Shown here: in pieces, positions 10,330 to 19,267 of the stretch | Layout of the letters: each line of letters starts with the position of its first letter | Numbering within the stretch: the first letter of the stretch is position 1 | From: Saccharopolyspora phatthalungensis | Lineage (GTDB): Bacteria; Actinomycetota; Actinomycetes; Mycobacteriales; Pseudonocardiaceae | NCBI RefSeq assembly: GCF_014203395.1 | Contig: NZ_JACHIW010000003.1 | Location: 62,001 to 126,000, forward strand | Direction: 5' to 3' | Length of the DNA stretch: 64,000 nucleotides | Translations under genes and position numbers: made by a program | Notes under the pieces: generated by a model | What the model was told of the DNA's origin: nothing | Database searches by the model: none | What the model saw: only the letters and a program-made list of their open reading frames with translations

Positions 10330-12921
10330 GTGACAACCCCGAATCTGACCCGCGAACAAGCCAACCTGCGCAAGTCTCTAATCCGAGTTCAGTCCTACGA
10401 CGTACATCTCGACTTCACCGACGGTCTCGGGAACCTGTCTACTGACACTTTCAGGTCCGCCACCACCATAGTGTTCGCCGCCGACTCCCCGTCGGCCACT
10501 ACGTGGCTCGACCTCGTCGCTTACGACATAACTACGGCCACTCTCAATGGTGAGGCTCTGGACGTGTCACGGTATCGGCCCGAGACCGGCATCGTGTTGC
10601 CCAAACTACAACGGTCGAACACTGTCACGGTAGAAGCGCGTATTCGATACTCTAACACAGGTGAAGGCATACACCTGTTCGTCGACCCGCTTGACAACGA
10701 GACGTACCTCTACTCGCACTTTCAGGCCACCGATGCGAAGCGGGCTTTCGCTTGCTTCGACCAACCCGACATCAAGGCGCCGTACACGTTTCACATAACG
10801 GCCCCCGAACACTGGGAGGTCGCATCGAACAGTCCCATTTCGCGCATTGAAGCAAGACATACCGGCGGCAAAACTGTCCATTTTGATCCGACGCTACCTA
10901 TCAGCTCCTATCTCACCGCGGTCGTCGCCGGTCCTTATCATGTGTGCCGCACGGTGCACGACGGAATTGACCTGGCGCTGTACTGTCGGCGGACTCTGGC
11001 CAAAGACCTCGATGCTGACCGGATCCTGGACGTGACCAAGAAGGGGCTTGACTGGTACAACAAGGAGTTCGGCCACCGGTACCCATTCGGAAAGTATGAC
11101 CAAATCTTTGCTCCCGAGCTGAATGTCAATGCTATGGAGAACGTCGGCGCGGTGACTTTGAGCGAGGATTTTGTGTTCCACGGTCAGGTTACGGATGCGC
11201 AATACCAGAACCGCGCGAACGTCATCCTGCACGAAATGGCACACATGTGGTTCGGTAACCTCGTTACAATGCGTTGGTGGAGCGACCTGTGGCTCAACGA
11301 GTCGTTCGCCACGTACGCCGCGTCCCTGTGTCAGGCGTCGGCAACTCGCTGGAGCGATGCTTGGGTCACATTCGCGAGCAAGAAGGCAGTCGCTTATGAA
11401 CAAGATCTTCAGCCGACGGCACACCCCGTAGCAACGGATTCGCCCGACGAACAGGCTGCGGCTGTTAACTATGACGGCATCACTTATGCCAAGGGTGCCA
11501 GCGTGCTCAAACAACTCGTCGCCCAGGTGGGTCTCGAAGCGTTCATGACTGGGCTGCGTCATTACTTCGCTACGTTCGCGTATGGCAACACCGATTTGGC
11601 CGCATTGCTTTCGATATTGGAGGAGGCGTCGGGTCGCGACTTGTCCGGGTGGGCGACTGTGTGGCTGGAAACGGCTGGCGTCAACACCATGCGCGTCGAA
11701 TACCAAGTCGACGAGGCTGGCCGCTACACGGCGTTCGAGCTCATCCAAGAAGCGCCGACGGACGTCGTTCGATCAAACACGCTTCGGCCGCACAGGCTGG
11801 AAATAGCTTTGTACAACAGTGACGGCGAGCGTCTGGTTCGTACCGACCGGGTCGACGTAGACGTTACGGGTGCAAGGATCGCGGTACCCAAATTGATCGG
11901 CGCACTGCAGCCGGACGCTCTACTGGTTAACGACGATGACCTGACCTATGGCAAACCCAGGCTCGATCGGCAGACGCTTGCTACGTTGCGAGACGGTGGT
12001 ATCGCTCGTATCGATGACCCGATGGCGCGGGCGCTATTTTGGTCCTCGGCGTGGGAGATGACGCGTGACGGTATTGTTGCTGCGCGTGATTTCGTTACTT
12101 TGGTGCTGGCTGGTGCCAGCGGCGAAAACGACATAGGCGTCCTTCAGTTGCTAATGCATCAAGCCCAGACTGCACTCGACATCTACGCAACCCGAGACTG
12201 GGCGCCTACGGGTTATGGCGCCATGGCACGATATGCATACGCCGCGTTGCGCGGCGCCAAGGCGGGCTCTGACCAGCAGATCGTGTGGGCACGGGTGCTG
12301 ACATCATGCGCCGGCGACGACAGGCACCTGGACTTCATTCAAGGTTTGTGGCGCGGGACTGAGCAGGTCGCCGGGCTCGTGATCGACGACAGTTTGCGTT
12401 GGTCGATCGTCCAGACTCTCGCCGGCCACGGCCTCGTGAATGACGCCGACATTCGCGCCGAGCTCGATCGCGATCCCTCGGCCTCCGCTCATCGAAACGC
12501 CGCCACGGCGTATGCGCTGCTCCCAACGCCACAGGCCAAGGCCGAGGCGTGGTACCGATCAGTCGAAGACGGAGCACTGCAGAAAGCAATGCGCCAGGCA
12601 TTTGCCCGCGGCTTTGCCCACCGCAACCAGGGCGAGATCTTGGCCCCGTACATCGACCGGTATTTCGACGAAGTGCCTGAGCTGTGGCGTCGCAGCGAAG
12701 GAGAAACCGGTCAGAAGCTGGTAAAAGCATTGTTCCCTCGGTGGGCATCGGCCATCGACGCAAATACACTCGCGACTGCGGACCGCCTTCTTGCACGAGA
12801 AGGTCTGCCGACAGCACTGGTCCGGTTGATAGGCGAGGGCCGCGCCGACGTGTCGCGCGCACTGCGAGCTCGGGCCACCGACGCGGGGTGCGGTACGGGT
12901 GCGCAGGAGCAAATGTCCTAA
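10330..12921 (+). CDS. pepN: M1-family aminopeptidase N
   Basis: Zinc aminopeptidase of 863 aa, the normal length for actinobacterial PepN. The substrate-binding exopeptidase motif is N267-A-M-E-N271 (the GAMEN position), and the zinc motif is H301-E-M-A-H305 with E324 (HExxHx18E). A C-terminal ERAP1-like helical domain fills the rest. The GTG at 10330 lies shortly after GAGGAAAGAAG. There is no signal peptide, so it is intracellular. Together with the nearby Xaa-Pro aminopeptidase and peptide ABC system it would strip N-terminal residues from imported peptides. Confidence 0.93.
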   Translation: MTTPNLTREQANLRKSLIRVQSYDVHLDFTDGLGNLSTDTFRSATTIVFAADSPSATTWLDLVAYDITTATLNGEALDVSRYRPETGIVLPKLQRSNTVTVEARIRYSNTGEGIHLFVDPLDNETYLYSHFQATDAKRAFACFDQPDIKAPYTFHITAPEHWEVASNSPISRIEARHTGGKTVHFDPTLPISSYLTAVVAGPYHVCRTVHDGIDLALYCRRTLAKDLDADRILDVTKKGLDWYNKEFGHRYPFGKYDQIFAPELNVNAMENVGAVTLSEDFVFHGQVTDAQYQNRANVILHEMAHMWFGNLVTMRWWSDLWLNESFATYAASLCQASATRWSDAWVTFASKKAVAYEQDLQPTAHPVATDSPDEQAAAVNYDGITYAKGASVLKQLVAQVGLEAFMTGLRHYFATFAYGNTDLAALLSILEEASGRDLSGWATVWLETAGVNTMRVEYQVDEAGRYTAFELIQEAPTDVVRSNTLRPHRLEIALYNSDGERLVRTDRVDVDVTGARIAVPKLIGALQPDALLVNDDDLTYGKPRLDRQTLATLRDGGIARIDDPMARALFWSSAWEMTRDGIVAARDFVTLVLAGASGENDIGVLQLLMHQAQTALDIYATRDWAPTGYGAMARYAYAALRGAKAGSDQQIVWARVLTSCAGDDRHLDFIQGLWRGTEQVAGLVIDDSLRWSIVQTLAGHGLVNDADIRAELDRDPSASAHRNAATAYALLPTPQAKAEAWYRSVEDGALQKAMRQAFARGFAHRNQGEILAPYIDRYFDEVPELWRRSEGETGQKLVKALFPRWASAIDANTLATADRLLAREGLPTALVRLIGEGRADVSRALRARATDAGCGTGAQEQMS

Positions 12922-13420
12922 TGTGCTGGAGTCAGCATCCCGGCCGACTTGTGTCGTTTAGGTCTCGGGGCTTCGCCGAGTTACGCGCTAATAGCTGCTA
13001 GAGATTGCTGATCGTGGCGTGAGGAGGCGGCGGCAGCCGCTGTGGGTCGCGTTCGACAAGTTGTTGAGCATCGGCCCCCTGCTGCCGGTTGTCCCGCACG
13101 GTCCTTCGCACGCTGGCACGACCTGGTCGCTGTCTGAACCCCCGCTGGAAGTCCGAACCACTGGCGCCTTACCCCCGGGAGGGGACGCCAGCGGCTCGGC
13201 TGGCCCATCTCAGATTTAGCCAGATTGACCGGCTCAAGTTTGAGGGAAAGTAAGGTAAAGGTGTGATACCTTACGTGTTTGTTGATGCGCCGCCGAGCGT
13301 CCATGCTCTTCAGGGATGCGGCCGGCCTCAGGGAAGCGTGGCGCGCGACCGCCGTTCGTTAGCGAGCGCTACCAATCTGGCGCGGTATTTGCAGCAGCTT
13401 CGATGAAGAAGGGGACGGTC
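12922..13420. other. Intergenic region with operator, no convincing gene
   Basis: About 500 bp between pepN and the aminopeptidase P gene. No open frame here resembles a protein family. A GntR-type operator lies at 13259-13271, and a TTGACC at 13225 could be part of a promoter. The GTG start of the next gene is preceded by GAAGGGGAC. Confidence 0.55.
13259..13271. promoter_or_regulatory. Predicted GntR operator upstream of aminopeptidase P
   Basis: AGGTGTGATACCT is the exact reverse complement of the site at 19238-19250 (AGGTATCACACCT), upstream of the peptide ABC operon. The AGGT/ACCT arms flank a GTGAT core, and TAC follows as at 7339. An exact 13-bp match between two promoter regions in one window is unlikely by chance. 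Confidence 0.75.
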
Positions 13421-14950
13421 GTGACGGACAACCTCCAGGTCAACCAAGGGAGCGGTGGGTTTCAAGATGTCGCCTCTGCTCAGCGCGCGCACCCGCGTTC
13501 CACCCCCGCCCTCGCAGACTTCATGGCGCAGGGCTGGGCGGATCGCTCTGCCGCGCTTATTGGCGACGGCGCCGCGGCGATCCTCGCCCGAGGACGTCGC
13601 GAACGCCTCGCAGCTGCCTTCCCTGGCGACCGATTGATTGTTCCCGCTGGTTCGCTCAAGGTCCGATCGAATGACGTCACGTACTTGTTCCGCCCCCATT
13701 CGGCGTTCGCGCACCTCACAGGGTTGGGCTGCAAGGCGGACCCGGACTCCGTCCTGATCATCGACGTAGACGAGTTCGGCGTGCACACCGCTGTGGTCTA
13801 CATCCTGCCGTCGACAGGACCGGGCACCGAAGCCTTCTATATGGACGGAGTTCGAGGGGAGTACACGATCGGTCGGCGACCAACACTCGAGGAGCTGGCA
13901 GACTTCCTGGGAGTCGAAGTTCGCCCCTTCGACCAGTACCACGAGCACGTCGCCAAGCCAGTGCAGGGCTGTGTCCGACTCATTCGGGGCGCGTCAGACT
14001 CCGTCGACAAGTTCCTCGACTCCCAAGGTCTACTGGCGACCGACGAAATCCACGTCGAATTCGAGAACGCCACCGACGAGTTGCGGCTCGTCAAGGATCC
14101 TTGGGAGATCGACCAGCTCGGACGCGCAGTCGACATCACCATCACGGGATTCGCGGATGTCGTCGAGGCGCTCCCGTTCGCCGCTCAGAAGCAGCGCGGC
14201 GAACGGGTCATCGAGTCTGTCTTCTTCGGACGAGCTCGCTGCGACGCCAATGACATCGGCTACGGATCGACCGCCGCCGCAGGCAACAACGCCACAAACC
14301 TGCACTGGGATGTTTGCGACGGCCCGGTACGGCCGGGAGATCTCCTCCTCCTCGACGCCGGTGTCGAGTTGGACAGCCTCTACACGGCCGACATCACCCG
14401 CACCATTCCCGTATCCGGCCGCTTCACCGCTGTCCAACGAATGATCTACGACGCGGTACTCGAGGCGGCTGACGCGGCGTTCGCGGCCGCAGAGGTGGGA
14501 CGTCCGTTCCAGGACACCCACGATGCGGCCGTCACTGTCCTCGCTCGGCACCTCCGGGCCTGGGGCCTCCTGCCCGTGAGCGTCGAAGAGTCGCTCTCCG
14601 ACACCGGCCAGCACCATCGGCGATGGATGCCGCACGCCACCAGCCACCACCTCGGCCTGGACGTGCACGACTGCGCCAAGGCGCGTCGGGAATTCTACCG
14701 AGGCGCGGTGATCCGGCCCGGAATGGTCTTCACTATCGAGCCGGGTCTCTATTTCAAGCGGGACGATCTGACTGTCCCGCCGGAATTCCGGGGCATCGGG
14801 GTGCGAATCGAGGACGACATCGTTGCAACCGACGACGGGCCCATAAATCTGAGCTCCGGCCTCCCGCGCACGGCCGACGACATTGAGAGCTGGATGGCAC
14901 CGCTTCTCGAATCGGGTCACCAAGCCCTCGCGCTGCGAGACAAGGCATGA
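13421..14950 (+). CDS. Xaa-Pro aminopeptidase (aminopeptidase P, M24B)
   Basis: Removes N-terminal residues preceding proline. The M24B metal site is complete: Asp in LLLDAGVELDS, Asp in YTADITRTIPVSG, His in TSHHLGLDVHD, Glu in TIEPGLYF and Glu in VRIEDDIV. I choose the GTG at 13421 (509 aa) because GAAGGGGAC lies about 8 bp upstream; an ATG at 13403 and open frame back to 13316 lack a ribosome site. It has the operator at 13259 in its promoter and overlaps the next gene by ATGA. Suited to Pro- or hydroxyproline-rich peptides. Confidence 0.92.
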   Translation: MTDNLQVNQGSGGFQDVASAQRAHPRSTPALADFMAQGWADRSAALIGDGAAAILARGRRERLAAAFPGDRLIVPAGSLKVRSNDVTYLFRPHSAFAHLTGLGCKADPDSVLIIDVDEFGVHTAVVYILPSTGPGTEAFYMDGVRGEYTIGRRPTLEELADFLGVEVRPFDQYHEHVAKPVQGCVRLIRGASDSVDKFLDSQGLLATDEIHVEFENATDELRLVKDPWEIDQLGRAVDITITGFADVVEALPFAAQKQRGERVIESVFFGRARCDANDIGYGSTAAAGNNATNLHWDVCDGPVRPGDLLLLDAGVELDSLYTADITRTIPVSGRFTAVQRMIYDAVLEAADAAFAAAEVGRPFQDTHDAAVTVLARHLRAWGLLPVSVEESLSDTGQHHRRWMPHATSHHLGLDVHDCAKARREFYRGAVIRPGMVFTIEPGLYFKRDDLTVPPEFRGIGVRIEDDIVATDDGPINLSSGLPRTADDIESWMAPLLESGHQALALRDKA

Positions 14951-15918
14951 GCGCCACCTGGTCGCGACGAGGACTTTGGCTTTTGTTGGCGGTTGTCGCG
15001 TGTGCGGCCTTTGCCGGCTCGGGCCCGTTCGCGAAGTCCCTCATGGAGGTGGGGGTAGCCGCAGATCAAGCTGCCTGGCTCCGCCTGACCGGTGCGGCCC
15101 TTGTCCTGGTCCCTACCGCGGTGCTGCTCAGAGGCCGCGGTCTCATTGCGTCCCTCAAAGCATCGTGGCCGTACCTGCTTGGCTACGGACTGGTGGGAAT
15201 GGCGGCGTCTCAGACCCTGTACTTCACTGCGGCGCAGCGGCTTCCGGTCGGGGTTGCGATCCTGCTCCAGTTCTCCGGCCCGCTGCTGATCATTGGCTGG
15301 ATCCGCTTCGTCCGCCGTCGGAAAGTTCCGCGAACGGCAGTCGTCGGGGTGCTCATCTCGCTCGTCGGCTTGGCCATCGTTGTCGAAGTCTGGGCAGGCA
15401 TCGGGTTCGACCTCGTGGGTGTACTGGCCGGCGTTGGATCGGCCGGGTGCCAGGCTGCATACTTCCTCATGATCGAAGGGCTGGCCGGCATGACAGACGT
15501 GCTCGTCATGACGGCTACCGGAACCGCGGTGGCGTCAGTGTCCCTTACCTTCGTCGCGCTCCCTTGGACAATCCCCTGGCACGTAATCGTCTCGGGCCAG
15601 GTCAGGCTCGATGGGGGCAGCGTCCCCGGCTGGTTCCCAACCATCTGGCTTATTCTGATTTCCGCGATTGTCGCCTATCTCGGAGAAGGAGCCGCAGTGC
15701 AGCGGCTCTCGGCCGTTGTCGGCGGCGCAGTTGCGTACGTTGAGGTCGTCTTCACAGCCCTGATCGCGTGGGCACTTTTAGGAGAACATCTCGGCGTCGC
15801 GCAGATCCTCGGCGGCGCGATGGTCCTGACGGGTGCATTCATTGCACAGCGCCCGCCTGATCCCGCAGATCCGTCTTCTGTGGCGCACCCGGAGCTGGAG
15901 GTCCTGCACAAGAAATGA
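14947..15918 (+). CDS. EamA/DMT-family transporter
   Basis: Integral membrane protein of 323 aa with about ten predicted transmembrane helices in two EamA repeats, for example LWLLLAVVACAAFAGSGPFA near the start and the second repeat from about residue 150. DMT proteins of this kind often export amino acids or other metabolites. It overlaps the aminopeptidase P stop by ATGA, so it is co-expressed. It may relieve build-up of an amino acid released by peptide breakdown; this is inference. Confidence 0.85.
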   Translation: MSATWSRRGLWLLLAVVACAAFAGSGPFAKSLMEVGVAADQAAWLRLTGAALVLVPTAVLLRGRGLIASLKASWPYLLGYGLVGMAASQTLYFTAAQRLPVGVAILLQFSGPLLIIGWIRFVRRRKVPRTAVVGVLISLVGLAIVVEVWAGIGFDLVGVLAGVGSAGCQAAYFLMIEGLAGMTDVLVMTATGTAVASVSLTFVALPWTIPWHVIVSGQVRLDGGSVPGWFPTIWLILISAIVAYLGEGAAVQRLSAVVGGAVAYVEVVFTALIAWALLGEHLGVAQILGGAMVLTGAFIAQRPPDPADPSSVAHPELEVLHKK

Positions 15919-16006
15919 CCCCCACCACGCATCCCTGGCGGCGTTCGCCAAAAGCACCGAGGGCGTGTATGTCTCGTGCCAGCGAAGTCGTCCATGACCC
16001 CACCCC

Positions 16007-17053
16007 TCACCGGGAGCGACGAACGCCCAGACGAGACGCGGCAACCTGGCTGTTGTGCGGAGCGGTCGCGAGGATGCCGAACGTGACCAGCCAATGCGTG
16101 GACATGAAATCGCCGCCCGTGAGCAGCGGCAGGACAGCGGCGACCTGACGCTCGGCGCCCGCCCGCAAGCGGGCGCCGGTCAGGCTGTCGGACGGCCAGC
16201 ACGACGCCAGCGACCTGAGCTGCCAGGCCCTCGAGAGGGCCAACCCTGACAGATGTGTGAGCGGGCCGTCACCGCTGTCGTCGACCGGCGGCACGTCAAG
16301 AAGGTGAAGATGACGGTCCTCTCCGAGGCCAGGCAGGAACGCTTCGAGCCAGGTCCGGAAGTCATCGGCAGCCAGAACACGCCGCATCAGCTCGGCTTCA
16401 GCCAGGCTAGGAGAGAAGACGTCCGTCCCTGAGGGCTCGAAACGCGTATCGATGGCCGTGTCGCTCCCGAACCATTCGAGAGCCTTGAATCGGATGTCAT
16501 CCGCCAGATCCGAATAGCCGAGACGGATGAAGGACTCAAGGAATATGGCTAGGGCAAACGCTGAGTTCCCCTGCAGTCCGTGCCTTGCTGGCAGTGCCTG
16601 GCGCCGTAACCAGGCCGAGGTGAGGTCGGCGATTGTCTCCGTCAGGGGCTCGAGGGCACTCGACCACGTCCGTGCTTCTGGTACCGGGCAGTCGCGGGCC
16701 GCGCACATGAGCGCGGTGGCCCATGCCCACCCGTATGGACGTTCGAAGGCGGGTCGTGCGCGGAGATACGCGACTTCGGCCGCGATCGCGTCCGGAGCAA
16801 GCCGCTGGTTCAACAGCGGGACGGCCAAGGGATCGACCGCCTTCGGGTGCAGCGTCAGTAGTCGGATCAGCGACCACTGCATGTGCACGCTGGAATGCCA
16901 GTCGAACGAGCCGTGAAATGCCGGATGGAGAACATCCGGGGTCACTGCGACGTCGGATGCGTCCAAGGATCTGTGGGCGGCCTCGTATGGATACGGCCGC
17001 GTCAGGACCTCGCACGCGATCGCCGACCAAGCTCGGGTGTACTCAGCGATCAT
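16007..17053 (-). CDS. DUF2891 family protein
   Basis: A 348-aa cytoplasmic protein matching the DUF2891 pattern. It has HPAFHGSFDWHSSVHMQWSL near residue 45, FERPYGWAWATALM in the middle, GDFMSTHWLVTFG near the C-terminus and a mostly helical make-up. The function is unknown; some annotations suggest a sugar-active alpha/alpha toroid fold. It is convergent with the EamA gene. Immediately upstream of its start lies a broken transposase, so its native promoter may have been altered. Confidence 0.8.
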   Translation of the reverse strand: MIAEYTRAWSAIACEVLTRPYPYEAAHRSLDASDVAVTPDVLHPAFHGSFDWHSSVHMQWSLIRLLTLHPKAVDPLAVPLLNQRLAPDAIAAEVAYLRARPAFERPYGWAWATALMCAARDCPVPEARTWSSALEPLTETIADLTSAWLRRQALPARHGLQGNSAFALAIFLESFIRLGYSDLADDIRFKALEWFGSDTAIDTRFEPSGTDVFSPSLAEAELMRRVLAADDFRTWLEAFLPGLGEDRHLHLLDVPPVDDSGDGPLTHLSGLALSRAWQLRSLASCWPSDSLTGARLRAGAERQVAAVLPLLTGGDFMSTHWLVTFGILATAPHNSQVAASRLGVRRSR

Positions 17054-17073
17054 GTCGACTCCTCCACTGCTCG

Positions 17074-17319
17074 GGGTGCGCTGACGCGCGGGGGTTCTGC
17101 CAGCACTTCTTCGCCTGGTACAAAACCGGGCACTAACACTCCGGGATCGGCTGATTCCATTCCATCGACGTCCACTATGGACGCTCCCGGGTCGTCCGCA
17201 AAGCCCGAGCCGAAGTGTTCACCGGCGGCTATACCCGTAACCCCGAACGGTTCGTACGCGAACACCCCGAACTAGCGGTCCCGTCAACCACCGCCTGGAT
17301 CAACAAGCCCGACGAACAG
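17074..17319 (+). pseudogene. C-terminal remnant of an IS3-type (rve) transposase
   Basis: One reading frame gives ADARGFCQHFFAWYKTGH, stop, HSGIG, stop, FHSIDVHYG, then RKARAEVFTGGYTRNPERFV and TTAWINKPDEQ. This is the standard C-terminal end of the integrase core of IS3-type transposases (DARxFCxxFFxWYN, HSGIG, VHYG, NPERF, AWINKP), here broken by stops at 17134 and 17152. Only about 80 residues remain. It records an old insertion beside the DUF2891 start. A leftward open frame over the same bases (17050-17265) is its antisense. Confidence 0.8.
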
Positions 17320-17372
17320 GGTCCGCCAGCCGACTCAAAGAAACCTGACCCACCTGCCTCTGCGCCGCAGGG

Positions 17373-17437
17373 GCTTGGCGTGGGGTGCTGCGGGCCGCCC
17401 GGTCACTCCGCAGGCGAACCATTCCTTCACGCCAAGC
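17373..17437. repeat. 10-bp inverted repeat downstream of the IS remnant
   Basis: GCTTGGCGTG at 17373-17382 is matched by CACGCCAAGC at 17428-17437, with 45 bp between. It lies between the transposase remnant and the end of the leftward reductase gene. It could be a terminator for that leftward operon or part of the old element. Confidence 0.4.
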
Positions 17438-17513
17438 GCCGCATGCGGTGACAAACGGCCGGCTGCCGGCGTTCCGGGCTCAGAAGGTTTCCCAACGGAG
17501 TCACGCCAAAGGG

Positions 17514-18482
17514 TCAGGCGCGGGCCTCTGACTGCCGGAAATCCCGCTCGCCGCTCGCTGCGAGTTGCGAAGCGACGGCGTCGCAGATAGCCCAGTCCTG
17601 GATCCCGAGCCCGACGGACTTGAAGACCGTCCGGCCCCTGCGCACCTTCTCGTTAGCGTTGAGGCGCGGGCTGAGTTCGGTGACCGATCCCAGCGACAGG
17701 ACGCCGTCGGCGATCGCGTCCATGAGGTCGCCAGCCTCGCTTCGTGCCGCTTCCAAGTCGTCGACCACCACATCCGCTCCGGCGAAGGCGCCGGAAGGCA
17801 GTTCGCGCATATTCAACGTGTATGCGCCGATCGCATTGATGTGGACGACCTCAGGGAGGTCGGCGGGGTCGAATACCGGCCGGGTGGATGAGGTGGCGCA
17901 GCACACGATGTCCGCGGAACCGAGGTGCGGAGCGGGATCTAGGCCAGTGACGACAGTGAGTTCTGGGAACGCTGAGCGCACCCGATCACCGAGAGCGTCG
18001 GCCGACGTCAGCGACCGGGACACGATGACCACGTGCTCGAGATCCCGTACGGCAGCAACAGCCCTTATCTGGTCGAATGCCAGGGTGCCGGCGCCGATGA
18101 GGACCAGACGGTGTGCGTCCGGACGGGCCAGCATCTCCGTAGCCACCCCGACCACTGCCCCGGTGCGTAGCGTTGTTACGGCGTGGGCGTCAAGGACGAG
18201 TTCGAGATCTTCGGAGATCCAGGTGACTACACCGCGAATGGCTGGGCGCTGCCCCGGCCGCAGGATCACCGATTTAGTGGTCGACGAGCCGGTTGGCGAA
18301 TGGAACACCGGCATAACCAGGGTGCGGCCGCAGTCGAATGATGTGCGCAGCGGCGAGGAGAACTCGCCACGCGCCAACGATATGAATGCGTCGCGCACCG
18401 CGGCAACGGCGACAGGCATTGGCACGATGTTCTCGAGAGCTGCCGGCGGAACGATCTCAAGCGTCGTCAACGTGGGAGTCAC
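17514..18482 (-). CDS. Ornithine cyclodeaminase / mu-crystallin family protein (candidate pyrroline-2-carboxylate reductase)
   Basis: NAD(P)-binding enzyme of 322 aa. The Rossmann part contains LVLIGAGTLAFDQIRAVAAV in the middle, preceded by TTLRTGAVVGVATEMLARPD, the usual OCD/mu-crystallin order. I use the GTG at 18482, which overlaps the end of gntR by about 26 bases; the frame is open to 18515. Family members act as ornithine cyclodeaminase, alanine dehydrogenase or delta-1-pyrroline-2-carboxylate reductase. With both aconitase X subunits in the facing operon, the reductase role (pyrroline-2-carboxylate to proline) is my first choice. Confidence 0.8.
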   Translation of the reverse strand: MTPTLTTLEIVPPAALENIVPMPVAVAAVRDAFISLARGEFSSPLRTSFDCGRTLVMPVFHSPTGSSTTKSVILRPGQRPAIRGVVTWISEDLELVLDAHAVTTLRTGAVVGVATEMLARPDAHRLVLIGAGTLAFDQIRAVAAVRDLEHVVIVSRSLTSADALGDRVRSAFPELTVVTGLDPAPHLGSADIVCCATSSTRPVFDPADLPEVVHINAIGAYTLNMRELPSGAFAGADVVVDDLEAARSEAGDLMDAIADGVLSLGSVTELSPRLNANEKVRRGRTVFKSVGLGIQDWAICDAVASQLAASGERDFRQSEARA

Positions 18483-19158
18483 TTTCGTTGAGGCCAGCCC
18501 AGAGGCCACGCACATGGGTCAGGTGTGTCCGCATGACCGACGCGGCGGCCGCCGCCTCGCCGGCTTCGATCGCATCGAGAAGGGCATCGTGCTCCCTCAG
18601 GGAACGCTGGAACGATTCGGACCCGGCGATGCGGTCCAAGCCCCAGAGCCGGCTCTGATCCCGGAGGTTTCCGACGATCTCGACCAGGCGCGGGTTCTCG
18701 AGGAAGCGGAGGATGCCCAGATGGAACTGCCTGTCGGTCTCGACAAAGTTCTCCCAGTCCTGCGCCCAGGCGTAGGCCCGGTTCCGCTCACAGAGAGTGC
18801 GCAGGTGATCGAAGTCGGTGATCAACGAACGCTCGGTGATCTCCGTTACCGCACCGACTTCGAGCATCGTGCGGATCTGCACGATGTCATCGAGCTCTTC
18901 CTCGTTTGGGCACCGGACCACGAACCCGCGGTTGCGGCGCATTTCTATCAAACCGTCCTTGGCGAGGTCGTGAAGTGCTTCTCGCACTGGGGTGATCGAG
19001 ACATTCAGGCGCTCGGCGATCGCTCCGATGGAGTAAAGGGAGCCGGGCTCGAGCCGACCCGACACGATTTGCGACCGGATGATCTGGCTGGCCTGCGCCC
19101 TGTAGCTCTGCCGGTCGACTGTCCGTTCGTCGTCGTCTGACCATTGCAGCGTCGCCAT
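18457..19158 (-). CDS. GntR-family regulator (FCD subfamily)
   Basis: A 233-aa regulator. The N-terminal winged HTH spans about residues 15-80 (IRSQIVSGRLEPGSLYSIG through ITPVREALHDLAKDGLIE), followed by a helical FCD effector domain with likely metal-binding residues in ETDRQFHLGIL and HLTHVRGLW. It is divergent from the peptide ABC operon and overlaps the reductase gene downstream. A predicted operator lies 12 bp before its start, which suggests autoregulation. The same operator appears before two other operons in the window. The ligand is probably a pathway intermediate. Confidence 0.9.
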   Translation of the reverse strand: MATLQWSDDDERTVDRQSYRAQASQIIRSQIVSGRLEPGSLYSIGAIAERLNVSITPVREALHDLAKDGLIEMRRNRGFVVRCPNEEELDDIVQIRTMLEVGAVTEITERSLITDFDHLRTLCERNRAYAWAQDWENFVETDRQFHLGILRFLENPRLVEIVGNLRDQSRLWGLDRIAGSESFQRSLREHDALLDAIEAGEAAAAASVMRTHLTHVRGLWAGLNESDSHVDDA

Positions 19159-19170
19159 GGATCTCCTTCG

Positions 19171-19183
19171 AGGTATGACACCC
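19171..19183. promoter_or_regulatory. Predicted operator in the gntR promoter
   Basis: AGGTATGACACCC is a near copy of AGGTATCACACCT at 19238, with two differences. It lies 12 bp upstream of the gntR start codon, in a position to block its own transcription. Confidence 0.6.
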
Positions 19184-19237
19184 GAACCTTGTGCTCCGAC
19201 TGTCTGTCTCTTCGAATATTACCCTACCATGGTTGTG

Positions 19238-19250
19238 AGGTATCACACCT
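19238..19250. promoter_or_regulatory. Predicted GntR operator upstream of the peptide ABC operon
   Basis: AGGTATCACACCT is identical in reverse complement to the 13259 site, with a GTG before the AGGT arm matching the CAC on the other strand. It lies 17 bp upstream of the binding-protein start and 55 bp from the gntR-proximal site. Confidence 0.72.
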
Positions 19251-19267
19251 GACGCTAGGCTCCGGGA

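Noticed and set aside
13225..13256. Promoter with TTGACC and TAAGGT before aminopeptidase P
   Set aside because: The spacing is 20 bp, too long for a normal promoter, so only the operator is reported.
17050..17265. 71-codon leftward frame overlapping the DUF2891 start by ATGA
   Set aside because: It is antisense to a recognisable transposase remnant and has no family resemblance.
17620..19140. Rightward open frame of about 500 codons
   Set aside because: Antisense to the OCD-family and GntR genes; Ser/Arg-rich with no motif.
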